DNA of 64,000 bases from Candidatus Raymondbacteria bacterium RIFOXYA2_FULL_49_16 (GTDB lineage Bacteria > Fibrobacterota > OXYB2-FULL-49-7 > XYB2-FULL-49-35), in contig MFYT01000096.1 of the NCBI GenBank assembly GCA_001789205.1, forward strand, positions 1-64,000, read 5' to 3'. Numbering within the stretch: position 1 is the first letter of the stretch; the number at the start of each line of letters is the position of its first letter. Below are positions 35,654 through 43,094 of the stretch, in pieces. The position numbers and the translations under genes were made by a program. A model generated the notes under the pieces. That model saw nothing but the letters and a program-made list of their open reading frames with translations. It was not told the origin of the DNA and ran no database searches.

Positions 35654-36178
35654 ATGAGGCAGATATGGTATCTCGTGTTCGTCATAACTATGATTACTAC
35701 GGCCAGTGGCCAGTCAATCATGGAGGTGGTAAAAAAGAGCGGGGGTAGCGAAAGAATCACGATCGACGCAATAACCAAGGTCACGTTTACGCAGACAGAT
35801 ATGGTTGTTGGCGGTGCTGGGAGTTCAATTGCGATTGATAATATTTATAAAATCATCTTCAACGACGATTCAACGACAACAAAACCGACACCTTCAACCA
35901 CGACCGGGCTTATGGAGAAAATTTACCCCAATCCATTTAATCCAACTACAACTGTTAGTTTTAACATGCATGTTGCGGGTAAATTAACAATTGAGATTTA
36001 CAATGGCCTGGGCCAGAAGATAAAAACGGTTTTCAAGGGTCCGAAGGCAGCTGGATATCACAACCTTTCATGGGACGGTACGGATGACAAAGGTACTGGG
36101 GTTGGCACTGGGGCGTATTTAATGCATATGGTCGCAGGAAATCAAAAAATCGATAAGGTGTTAACGCTGATAAAATAA
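35654..36178 (+). CDS. Exported protein with FlgD-Ig-like sorting domain
   Basis: The ATG at 35654 follows AAAGGAA; the longer upstream frame has no such site. The signal peptide ends near 'TTASGQ'. The N-terminal half is a short unknown domain repeating 'AITKVTF' and 'NIYKIIF'. The C-terminal half begins 'YPNPFNPTTT' and runs through 'LSWDGTDDKG' to 'LTLIK', a standard FlgD-Ig/type IX-like sorting domain. Confidence 0.7.
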   Translation: MRQIWYLVFVITMITTASGQSIMEVVKKSGGSERITIDAITKVTFTQTDMVVGGAGSSIAIDNIYKIIFNDDSTTTKPTPSTTTGLMEKIYPNPFNPTTTVSFNMHVAGKLTIEIYNGLGQKIKTVFKGPKAAGYHNLSWDGTDDKGTGVGTGAYLMHMVAGNQKIDKVLTLIK

Positions 36179-36188
36179 GGGGCAAACC

Positions 36189-37070
36189 ATGAGAATTCTT
36201 TTTATTCTAACAATGCTACTTATCATCCAGGGATTGTCTGCGCGTGTCCTGAATGTGCATACATCCACGGGCTCAACTATGTTTGATCTTTCGACCGTGG
36301 ATAGTATTACAATCGATTCCATTCTGTATCCCGGCATGGTAAATGTACCCGCAGGTACGTTCCAGATGGGTTCCACTGCAAACAGTGACGAGCAACCAAT
36401 ACATACCGTCACCATCTCTTCCTTCTGGATGGACACAACCGAGGTAACACAGGCCGATTACCTGTCTGTCACGGGCGTGAATCCTTCCAATTTTACAGGT
36501 GACTCCCTGCGACCGGTGAACGCGCTGACCTGGTACGATGCTGTGCTTTACTGCAACGCTCGTAGTAAGCGCGATGGTAAGGATACGGCATACTTCTATA
36601 GTTCAATAACAGGTACACCTTTCAGCGGTTGTACTGGATTGGCTGACCTTGCTCAAGATACCTCTAAACATAGCTACCGTCTGCCCACCGAGGCTGAATG
36701 GGAATTTTCATGCAGGGCAGGAACCACCACAAGTTATTACTGGGGTGGCGGTAATGCTGACCAATATGCTTGGTATTTCGATAATGCGGGATTTACAACC
36801 CATACGGTTGCCAGCAAAGCAAAAAATGCATTCGGGTTGTATGACATGTGCGGCAATGTGTTTGAGTGGTGCTGGGATTGGAAAGGCAATTATGGAAGCG
36901 GGGCAGAAACAGACCCCACAGGCCCAGCAACAGGTACTTACCGCGTGTTACGTGGTGGCGGTTGGGGCTACCGGGTTGGAGACATAAGTTCTGCGGTACG
37001 CAAATACCCCGGTTCACCAGACCAAGTGGGCAACACTAATTACGGTTTCCGGGTTGTCTGCCGCCCCTGA
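36189..37070 (+). CDS. Exported formylglycine-enzyme-like (SUMF1-fold) protein
   Basis: A signal peptide ('LFILTMLLIIQGLSA') precedes a short linker and an FGE-sulfatase domain from about residue 50: 'VPAGTFQMGSTANSDEQP', 'FWMDTTEVTQADYL', 'RLPTEAEWEFSCRAGT', 'NVFEWCWDW', 'RVLRGGGWG' and 'NYGFRVVCRP'. The catalytic cysteine of true sulfatase activators is absent from the 'SAVRKYPGSP' region. It starts 11 bases after the previous gene, so both are probably in one transcript. Confidence 0.8.
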   Translation: MRILFILTMLLIIQGLSARVLNVHTSTGSTMFDLSTVDSITIDSILYPGMVNVPAGTFQMGSTANSDEQPIHTVTISSFWMDTTEVTQADYLSVTGVNPSNFTGDSLRPVNALTWYDAVLYCNARSKRDGKDTAYFYSSITGTPFSGCTGLADLAQDTSKHSYRLPTEAEWEFSCRAGTTTSYYWGGGNADQYAWYFDNAGFTTHTVASKAKNAFGLYDMCGNVFEWCWDWKGNYGSGAETDPTGPATGTYRVLRGGGWGYRVGDISSAVRKYPGSPDQVGNTNYGFRVVCRP

Positions 37071-37114
37071 TGTTTGCTCCACGTATTATCAGTCAGCATT
37101 AAATTACGACCCTC

Positions 37115-37147
37115 AACCCTGGACAACCTCCGGGGTTTTTTTATCCC
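37115..37147 (+). terminator. Terminator after the exported-protein run
   Basis: AACCC pairs with GGGTT, with inner GG/CC support, and T7 follows. The T-run ends four bases before a C10 tract. Confidence 0.6.
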
Positions 37148-37154
37148 CCCCCCC
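37145..37154 (+). repeat. C10 homopolymer upstream of a lipoprotein gene
   Basis: Ten consecutive C end 48 bases before the start codon at 37203, inside the region expected to hold the promoter. Length changes would alter promoter spacing. Confidence 0.85.
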
Positions 37155-37202
37155 TGATACTTCCGCCCCCTTTATGGTATCACCATTGTAAAGGAGGTCT
37201 CT

Positions 37203-38189
37203 ATGAAAACCATCATTATTCTCATGTCTCTGTTTCTTGCCGGTTGCCGTCTCGTCGCAATCGACACTGACGTCAAAGCCCCGCAGGTTGTCCAGCCCGG
37301 CCAGCCATTTGAAACCCGCCTGCTCACCCTCGGTTTTATTGTCGATTCAGGCAAGACCCACTTCCGCGACGAGTTCCGGTGCGATTCCGTCATTCTCGCG
37401 GCTCTTTTGCCCCAGGGATGGCAGATGATCGGTATCCGGTACGCTGTGATCGCTGATTTCGATGAATTCATTGAGGGAGTGGCCCGTTCTCGTGGAATAT
37501 GCAACAGCCGGTTAACGGATTCGATGATCATGGACAGTCTCGACCGCATGCCTTTGCCTGTTGTTGCACAGAGAGCGGAAAGGCTTGATGGTCAACTCTC
37601 CGTGTTCGATACCTTGAGGACAGAACGCAGGTTCAACAGCTTTGTCGGTCGCCAGGGGATTCAGATCCCAGCGGGGACGAGGTATAATTTCACCCCGGAA
37701 GATACGAATCGTACCGTGCCCTACCGGTATTTTATGATTATCGCCAAAATGACCATGGTTGCGAATATCGCGCCGGGAACCTATCAGCTGGGGTTTTTGT
37801 CCAGCCTGAACGGTGGCAAGGTGGTCAGCTCACCGGATAGCATACTCTCGTCATTCAAAGATGAGATCACGGTTGCCGTGGACGATATACCGGTCGGCGT
37901 TACCCTGTCCGGGACCACTGATGCGGGTGCGCCGGAGATCCGCACGCAGAACCCGCTTAATGCAGCTGGAACAGTGTCGTATTACCTGCCGAATAACCAG
38001 CAGGGAGCAGAGACCGATATAGGCATGGTCAATATCCGGGGGCAACGGATTTTTTGGCAGGAATGCAAAGGGACTGCGGGTTGGAACCAGATGGCCCCTA
38101 TAAGGCAAAAGGTCGCCGCAGGATCGTACATCATCGTTTTAAGGACCGGCAACCAGATCATTTCAAGGCCCGTGACCATTGTCAGGTAA
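37203..38189 (+). CDS. Lipoprotein with C-terminal sorting-like module
   Basis: AAAGGAGGT precedes the ATG. The signal 'MKTIIILMSLFLAGC' is a clean lipobox with cysteine at residue 15. The core (residues ~25-240) is an unknown soluble domain that reads as two beta-rich halves. The last ~70 residues ('NPLNAAGTVSYYLPNN', 'VNIRGQRIF', 'AAGSYIIVLRTGNQ', 'RPVTIVR') look like the type IX sorting module. A terminator follows. Confidence 0.65.
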   Translation: MKTIIILMSLFLAGCRLVAIDTDVKAPQVVQPGQPFETRLLTLGFIVDSGKTHFRDEFRCDSVILAALLPQGWQMIGIRYAVIADFDEFIEGVARSRGICNSRLTDSMIMDSLDRMPLPVVAQRAERLDGQLSVFDTLRTERRFNSFVGRQGIQIPAGTRYNFTPEDTNRTVPYRYFMIIAKMTMVANIAPGTYQLGFLSSLNGGKVVSSPDSILSSFKDEITVAVDDIPVGVTLSGTTDAGAPEIRTQNPLNAAGTVSYYLPNNQQGAETDIGMVNIRGQRIFWQECKGTAGWNQMAPIRQKVAAGSYIIVLRTGNQIISRPVTIVR

Positions 38190-38201
38190 GTTGAAGAAGA
38201 A

Positions 38202-38227
38202 AAGAGTGGCAAAAGCCGCTCTTTTTT
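38202..38227 (+). terminator. Terminator after the lipoprotein gene
   Basis: AAGAGTGGC (38202-38210) pairs with GCCGCTCTT (38215-38223), one mismatch or G-U pair, around AAAA, then T5. A classical intrinsic terminator. Confidence 0.85.
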
Positions 38228-38287
38228 ATCCTTGAGTCATACTCCCCATTTTTTGTAGATTGTTGCACTACTACACAGGAGGAACAC

Positions 38288-38548
38288 ATGCCAAGAATCA
38301 GCAAAGAAGAACTCATCAAGCTGCAGAAGACCTTGAAAACCGACGACGCAATCGGCAAGAAATTCAAAATCACCAGACAGGCAGTGCACCAGATGCGCGT
38401 GAAATACGGTCTGGATTACAACAGGAAGAAGAACCAGGAGCGGAACGAACAGGTCAAAAAGCTGTTCAAGACCGCTGACGCGGGAGTGGTGGCAAGGAAG
38501 CTGGACCTCTCCGTGTCGCAGGTATATAGAATACTCCGGCATAAATAG
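38288..38548 (+). CDS. Small double helix-turn-helix DNA-binding protein
   Basis: AGGAGGAAC precedes the start. The 86 residues contain two HTH-like units: 'DAIGKKFKITRQAVHQMRV' (~20-40) and 'GVVARKLDLSVSQVYRILR' (~65-85), joined by a basic helix. It probably acts as a local transcription regulator. Targets are unknown. Confidence 0.6.
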   Translation: MPRISKEELIKLQKTLKTDDAIGKKFKITRQAVHQMRVKYGLDYNRKKNQERNEQVKKLFKTADAGVVARKLDLSVSQVYRILRHK

Positions 38549-38646
38549 AGCATGCCCGAGGGAACCGAAGAAGTCCTCCTTCCCGCCCTCGTAAATTGGT
38601 TTTATATTCCCCTTGCCACATCACTTTCGCAATAGGCTTATCTATA

Positions 38647-39225
38647 TTAATATTGATCTCTACCATACCCCATCAGAGTTCCATGTTTCAGCCTCAGTCT
38701 CAGTTCAAGATCAAGTGCTTTTAAAGCAAAAAATGGGGTGTGACGAATATTAGCTGCATCCATTTGTCTGGCTTCGAATAAAACCCTTTCGATTAATCGC
38801 TTATCCTTAATTTTCTGAACAAGCTTTATTAACAGATAGTCACGGCACTGTATTATATAGGCATAGTTCTTCCTAATACCATCAAAAAGGCAATCTTCAT
38901 ATGCATGAATCATTTCGTGTAAGAGGATATGCTTCAAAATGGGTTTTCCTTTTAACGTTTCATTGATGCGAATTTCTCTGTTTTCGTAATCGATCGTACC
39001 AAGAATTTGGCCCTCTGTTGTGTTTTTATCTGGAAAATACTTAAAAATCCAACAGAGGGTATTGGAAGGAAAAAGGGTAGGCAATTCCCAAGTGCCTTGG
39101 CAATCAAAATCATCCGGAAAATCTTGTAAGGTAAAATCGGTAAAATATTCTCCTTGAAAATCACTGGCCATTTCAAACAGCTTTGGGTCAGACAGGGACT
39201 GACGAAAAAAAGGGTCTTTTTCCAT
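38647..39225 (-). CDS. HExxH metallopeptidase-like protein, 192 aa
   Basis: The ATG at 39225 follows GGAGG; the earlier ATG four codons upstream is itself part of that site. 'ILLHEMIHAYEDCLF' (~110) is a zinc HExxH motif, in a setting like SprT/WSS1-type or IrrE-type small metalloproteins, but the rest was not recognised. It is transcribed against its neighbours and could be a stand-alone cargo gene. Confidence 0.55.
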   Translation of the reverse strand: MEKDPFFRQSLSDPKLFEMASDFQGEYFTDFTLQDFPDDFDCQGTWELPTLFPSNTLCWIFKYFPDKNTTEGQILGTIDYENREIRINETLKGKPILKHILLHEMIHAYEDCLFDGIRKNYAYIIQCRDYLLIKLVQKIKDKRLIERVLFEARQMDAANIRHTPFFALKALDLELRLRLKHGTLMGYGRDQY

Positions 39226-39310
39226 AATATCCTCCATTGGTGGGATTTAAAACTATTATATCAATAAAATAAATATTTCGGAGTGTTGAAGCTAAGGACA
39301 TGCTCAAGAC

Positions 39311-39470
39311 ACATGCCTGGTGTCCGGACTGCTGGAATAAATTACACGCGCCAAAGATGGGGTACTATCTGTAAACGACGTGGTCCCGGCCTATTCCCAC
39401 TTGTCTTTCGCCTTTGCCGCTTCCTTGGTCTGCCACTGCATGTTGCTGGGATCGTCAGCGCCGCTGTGCT
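39311..39470. repeat. HNH-3'-end/downstream repeat, copy 1
   Basis: This segment covers the end of the HNH-like gene and the 80 bases after it. It aligns visibly with 39855-40005: both contain GGTGTCC, then AATAAATTACACG, then GG(T/C)ACTATCT, in the same order and spacing. Confidence 0.7.
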
Positions 39471-39594
39471 TCAGGGCTTTGGCATGGTCAATGACGTAAC
39501 CTGGACAGAGACCGCTCGTTTTACCCGTTGATGGGCTTTGATGCGACCATTCGAAGTCCCGGACCCTTTTCTTGCTGGTTTTTATACTTGGCAT
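39391..39594 (-). CDS. Short HNH-endonuclease-like protein, 67 aa (probably truncated)
   Basis: The protein contains 'SPSTGKTSGLCPGYVIDH' then 'GADDPSNMQWQTKEAAKA' and ends DKWE, the diagnostic C-terminal layout of a family of small secreted HNH proteins. Family members usually have a further 30-50 N-terminal residues with a signal peptide, missing here. No Shine-Dalgarno is present, so it may be a remnant. Confidence 0.6.
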   Translation of the reverse strand: MPSIKTSKKRVRDFEWSHQSPSTGKTSGLCPGYVIDHAKALKHSGADDPSNMQWQTKEAAKAKDKWE

Positions 39595-39613
39595 AAAATT
39601 AATTTTTTATATT

Positions 39614-39820
39614 ATGAATTCTGTCATTTTACGGGAATTGTGCAATGGATGCGGGGTCTGCGCCAAAACCTGCTCTGAAGTATTTATGATGGATTTGCAG
39701 GGCAAGGCAATCGTCAAGGTCACAACCGTATTGCAGGATGTGGAAAAGAAGTGTCTGGAAGCGGCAAACCAGTGTCCGACAAAGGCTATTGAGGTCTACA
39801 GAAAAGGAAAACGTATATAA
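39614..39820 (+). CDS. Single-cluster [4Fe-4S] ferredoxin
   Basis: The ATG at 39614 is used because the cluster motif follows directly and the upstream extension is hydrophobic and unsupported. 'CNGCGVCAKTCSEVF' holds the C-x2-C-x2-C-x3-C knuckle and 'CLEAANQCPTKAI' supplies the C-terminal cysteines, as in monocluster ferredoxins. It is an electron carrier; no redox partner is adjacent. No Shine-Dalgarno was seen. Confidence 0.8.
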   Translation: MNSVILRELCNGCGVCAKTCSEVFMMDLQGKAIVKVTTVLQDVEKKCLEAANQCPTKAIEVYRKGKRI

Positions 39821-39854
39821 GCACTTTGCCGTGCGGCATGAATGGTTAAAACGC

Positions 39855-40005
39855 GCAGCGGGTGTCCTAATTGCTGAAATAAAAATAAATTACACGCCAA
39901 CGCTGAGGCACTATCTATTACGTACGACGGTCTGATCCGTAGAACCTCTCCTGTTCAATTACCTCTGCTGCCTACTGCATATTGCCGAGATTGTCAGGGC
40001 CGGAA
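39855..40005. repeat. Decayed duplicate of the HNH 3' region, copy 2
   Basis: On the minus strand this segment reads '...GPDNLGNMQ' then TAG where copy 1 has NMQ followed by TGG (Trp). Downstream non-coding sequence also matches copy 1 with several substitutions and a 6-base insertion. This is clear shared ancestry. Confidence 0.65.
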
Positions 40006-40859
40006 TCAAAATTGTCTTTAGAAATATGCCTTTTATTTATTTCAGTGCTGGTATAGAAATCCCACCTCTTGTCAAAATCCACCTGTCGAACGTCCGTCGA
40101 ATAATCCATAGTCAATTTATCCAAGTCGATCTTAAACCGGGGCGGTGATATTAAAGACGCTGTCTTTTCGATGCCTTTCATCTTTGTTGTGTGCGTAATC
40201 CATTTTAAAAATTCTTCATATGCCATATCCCCGGTTTGCGTCTTTGGGGAGAGAATACCATGATATTCACCGGGATCGTTTAGAAATAATAAAAACAGAC
40301 CGCAATCCGTCGATGTGACGTTATCGAATACTGGATCGCCGAACTCTTTTCCGACAAATATCTGGTAATATTTCAATACGTGGCTAAACAGGAAACGGAA
40401 AAATAATTTCTCGATTATGCTGTATGGGGATGAATACACCTGCGCCAACAGTTCCTTGGAAACATCGGCGTTGCGTGCCTGGTGGAGCAGTATCTTTCGG
40501 ATCTCGGGGTGCTTCCCGATGGCATAAGGCTCTTCCCAAACATCCTCATCTATATATATTGCTGTCCGAACCATCATCTCAAATTCCTGTTTGATCGGCT
40601 TTATGGCCCTGATCTCCTCGTTCTTATTACAGAAGTCATCCAGGTTTTTGGCAAAGGTGAGTGCAGTTTCAAAGGTCCAGTTGCTTTGGCCACTCAGCAA
40701 TAAAGAGTAGTATTTGGTGCTGCCGTAAGTAGTGTTTATGAATGCCGTAAGGTTTGAATCGCTTTCAGAACGCTTCAGGTAGTAGGAATGTTTTTTTAGG
40801 ACACAACTAATATGATCGCGCTTCTTCTGGCTCAATGATTCTTTTCTTGTGTTTTCCAT
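39972..40859 (-). CDS. Possible element repressor with HTH-like N-terminus
   Basis: GGAGGCAAT precedes the ATG. Residues ~35-75 ('GSTKYYSLLLSGQSNWTF', 'ALTFAKNLDDF') resemble a Cro/CI-type HTH. The remaining ~200 residues are helical and unknown. The last 15 residues ('DSGPDNLGNMQ') derive from an HNH-like sequence cut by a TAG. It is divergent from the RuvB-like/MoxR/VWA operon across a 154-bp AT-rich promoter region, as expected of a repressor. This assignment is inferred from layout. Confidence 0.5.
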   Translation of the reverse strand: MENTRKESLSQKKRDHISCVLKKHSYYLKRSESDSNLTAFINTTYGSTKYYSLLLSGQSNWTFETALTFAKNLDDFCNKNEEIRAIKPIKQEFEMMVRTAIYIDEDVWEEPYAIGKHPEIRKILLHQARNADVSKELLAQVYSSPYSIIEKLFFRFLFSHVLKYYQIFVGKEFGDPVFDNVTSTDCGLFLLFLNDPGEYHGILSPKTQTGDMAYEEFLKWITHTTKMKGIEKTASLISPPRFKIDLDKLTMDYSTDVRQVDFDKRWDFYTSTEINKRHISKDNFDSGPDNLGNMQ

Positions 40860-40922
40860 ATTGCCTCCATACTATACCAATAATATAGCTTTTAGTACGT
40901 TAATACACAAGCTTTATTAATA

Positions 40923-40954
40923 TTATCTATCTTTATATGGTTAGCCTTATCTAT
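40923..40954. promoter_or_regulatory. Two direct TTATCTAT repeats between divergent genes
   Basis: Identical octamers occur at 40923-40930 and 40947-40954, 24 bases apart, just upstream of the -35 box of the rightward operon. They are candidate operators for the divergent regulator. Confidence 0.4.
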
Positions 40955-40963
40955 ATTTTTATG

Positions 40964-40992
40964 TTGACCCTGGCTAGTTATAAATATATTTT
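40964..40992 (+). promoter_or_regulatory. Predicted promoter of the RuvB-like/MoxR/VWA operon
   Basis: TTGACC (40964-40969) and TATTTT (40987-40992) are separated by 17 bases, and the coding start lies 21 bases after the -10 box. Confidence 0.5.
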
Positions 40993-41013
40993 TATATATG
41001 AAGGGTAAATAAC

Positions 41014-41910
41014 ATGTTCATGTTTCGTTCCACATTTATTATGGAGGGCCTCAAATGGCTAACATTTGTACTCGTTTCCGCAGTTTTGTACTGGAATCTC
41101 AGTACAACATTCCCATTTTTCGGTACAGGAGAAGCAGGAATGCGTCCGTTAGAAAGTTTTAATGGTTTCATCGGACAGACGAAAGCTGTCGAGTCGATTA
41201 TGATTGAACTTTGCGGGTCGGCAAAGGCAGGCAAAGTTCCGGAGGGTTTTCTTCTGACAGGAAATCCAGGTCTTGGAAAAACAGAGATGGCAAAGGCCAT
41301 TGCGATACAAAATAAAACCGCATTTCATACGGTACGATTTGTTACGAGAACCGAGATAGCGAAGGTGTTGTCGAAGGTCGAAAAAGGCGACATCGTTTTT
41401 GTGGATGAAGGACATCGCGTCCGGCATGAATTTTATGAACTGCTTTTCCCATGCATTGAACGGAAAGGGTTGACACTCAGTGATATCTTGGGTAAGGAAA
41501 AAGAGATTGAAGGGATTGATTCAAAAAAGCAAATTCAAGATTTTATTTTTATCATCGCCACAGACCAGCCAGGCAGCCTTCCCAATGCATTGAAAACCAG
41601 ACTGAAGGACCATATTCTTGATTTTTATTCAGAACGTGAACTGCGGACAATCATTTCCAACTGGTTTGACAGTGAGAATAAAAAGGTGCCGATGGATGAG
41701 AGCGGAATGCCAAAGAAAGAAGCTTTGGTTGAATTTACTCCTCATGTATTGACCGTCATTGCAAGGACTGGGAAAGGGAACCCACGTCAAGCTCTGAGGC
41801 ACGCTAAAACCGTTCGTCACGCAGCATTGGCAGCAGGCATGAATTCAATAAACGCACCGTTCTGTAAATCATGTTTAAAAAAGAACGATATTTCTAAAAA
41901 CAGGCCTTGA
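41014..41910 (+). CDS. RuvB-like AAA+ ATPase, N-terminal part of a split gene
   Basis: From residue ~43 the protein follows RuvB: 'FNGFIGQTKAVESI', Walker A 'GNPGLGKTEMAKAIA', Walker B 'IVFVDEGHRV', a 'DQPGSLPNALKTRLKDH' sensor region and the arginine-rich 'RQALRHAKTVRHAAL'. RuvB drives branch migration of Holliday junctions. The first 40 residues form a membrane-like segment absent from RuvB; an internal ATG at 41140, preceded by AGGAGAAG, would give a normal cytosolic protein. The frame stops at 41910, before the winged-helix domain, which continues in the +1 frame. A one-base change at the A5 run 41896-41900 would join them. Confidence 0.75.
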   Translation: MFMFRSTFIMEGLKWLTFVLVSAVLYWNLSTTFPFFGTGEAGMRPLESFNGFIGQTKAVESIMIELCGSAKAGKVPEGFLLTGNPGLGKTEMAKAIAIQNKTAFHTVRFVTRTEIAKVLSKVEKGDIVFVDEGHRVRHEFYELLFPCIERKGLTLSDILGKEKEIEGIDSKKQIQDFIFIIATDQPGSLPNALKTRLKDHILDFYSERELRTIISNWFDSENKKVPMDESGMPKKEALVEFTPHVLTVIARTGKGNPRQALRHAKTVRHAALAAGMNSINAPFCKSCLKKNDISKNRP

Positions 41911-42145
41911 TGCGAATGACGTGAAAATAATGAAAGCGCTATATAACGCTGCGGGTCCTATCAGCATCCGAGAATTAGCCAACATTACCGGCATCGACGA
42001 GGATAGTATATCTCAATACTACGAACCATACCTGAACCGGATTAATTTTATTCACGTATCCAGCAAAGGCAGATACTTAACGTCAAGAGGCAATATTTTC
42101 ATGGAGGACAAGTATGCATATCGTAAAAGTAGGACGGCCGCTTAA
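41879..42145 (+). CDS. RuvB-like C-terminal winged-helix part, +1 frame
   Basis: The open +1 frame reads 'TGLDANDVKIMKALY', 'GPISIRELANITGIDEDS', 'QYYEPYLNRINFIHVSSKGR', the RuvB_C layout. A separate GTG start at 41921 lacks a good Shine-Dalgarno. It is either expressed by frameshifting from the upstream frame, or as a separate subunit, or it is debris of a broken gene. It overlaps the MoxR start by 32 bases. Confidence 0.65.
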   Translation, partial: KRTIFLKTGLDANDVKIMKALYNAAGPISIRELANITGIDEDSISQYYEPYLNRINFIHVSSKGRYLTSRGNIFMEDKYAYRKSRTAA

Positions 42146-43094
42146 AAAGTTAATTGCCGCTGCTTACAAGGCAAGACAGCCTGTTTTGCTCGTTGGCAAA
42201 CATGGTCTGGGGAAAAGTGAAATTTTCAAGGAGGTGGCGGCAGAACTGAAGATCGAAGCCAAAGTAATAGACCTGTCAATTATTGAGCCTGTTGATTTGG
42301 CAGGATTACCAATGATCGACCAGATAGAAAAGGTAATGAAATACGCACAACCCGCAAGCCTACCGAGTGACAAGAATGGGAAAGGGATTATCCTTTTTGA
42401 AGAATTGAATCGCGTGCCCAAGGATCTGCAGGCCGCATGCCTGCAGATCTGCACTGAAAGAAAATTTAACAGTTATGAGTTACCTGACGGGTGGATCCCC
42501 TGCGCCGCAGTCAACCCCGTCACGGATGAGTATGACACAGACCAGCTCGATGCGGCGCTTATGAGCAGGTTCATGGTAGTATATATTGAGGCGGATGCTG
42601 ATGAATGGATTATGTGGGCAAGGGCCAACAAGGTGCATGAAGTCGTAATTGCATACCTTGAAAAGGACCGAAAAGCAATTAACGACCCAGACCTGAGCCC
42701 CCGAACTCTTTTTTATACATCGCGGTTCATTCTTTCGAATCAGAAAATAGATGATGATACCTTATTATCGGGCATTGTTGGCCTGGCGGGTGAAAAGCAT
42801 GGGTCTGCAATCTTTCGAATGCTCAAAAAGAAGGACATCGACCACCTTACGATAAAAGATATCCTAACCAATCCTACAAAAAGCGCTGATACTATTATAA
42901 TGATAGTAGAGAAACGCAGAACCGATAGGCTGTCAGACATAATGTCCATAATCTTGCAGTATGTGAAGAGTGGCAAAAGTCCCTCCAAGGACCAACATGT
43001 GAACCTCTTAGCTTTTATTGCCCTCTTGCCGGAACAGAAACAAAAAGAAATAAGGAGCTTTTGCAAAGGATGCGGATTTCAAACGAAGAAATAG
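42114..43094 (+). CDS. MoxR-family AAA+ ATPase
   Basis: GGAGGAC precedes the ATG. 'LLVGKHGLGKSEIFKE' is Walker A and 'GIILFEELNRVPKDLQAA' Walker B plus the MoxR-type insert. 'PDGWIPCAAVNP' and 'LDAALMSRF' are the sensor and arginine-finger regions. MoxR proteins act as chaperones together with a VWA protein, and the VWA gene follows with an overlap, so a working pair is very likely. The C-terminal ~110 residues are helical and specific to this protein. Confidence 0.85.
   Translation: MHIVKVGRPLKKLIAAAYKARQPVLLVGKHGLGKSEIFKEVAAELKIEAKVIDLSIIEPVDLAGLPMIDQIEKVMKYAQPASLPSDKNGKGIILFEELNRVPKDLQAACLQICTERKFNSYELPDGWIPCAAVNPVTDEYDTDQLDAALMSRFMVVYIEADADEWIMWARANKVHEVVIAYLEKDRKAINDPDLSPRTLFYTSRFILSNQKIDDDTLLSGIVGLAGEKHGSAIFRMLKKKDIDHLTIKDILTNPTKSADTIIMIVEKRRTDRLSDIMSIILQYVKSGKSPSKDQHVNLLAFIALLPEQKQKEIRSFCKGCGFQTKK

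Noticed and set aside
24584..37070. Sulfatase-activating enzymes
   Set aside because: The two SUMF1-fold proteins lack the catalytic cysteine region, so I call the fold only, not the activity.
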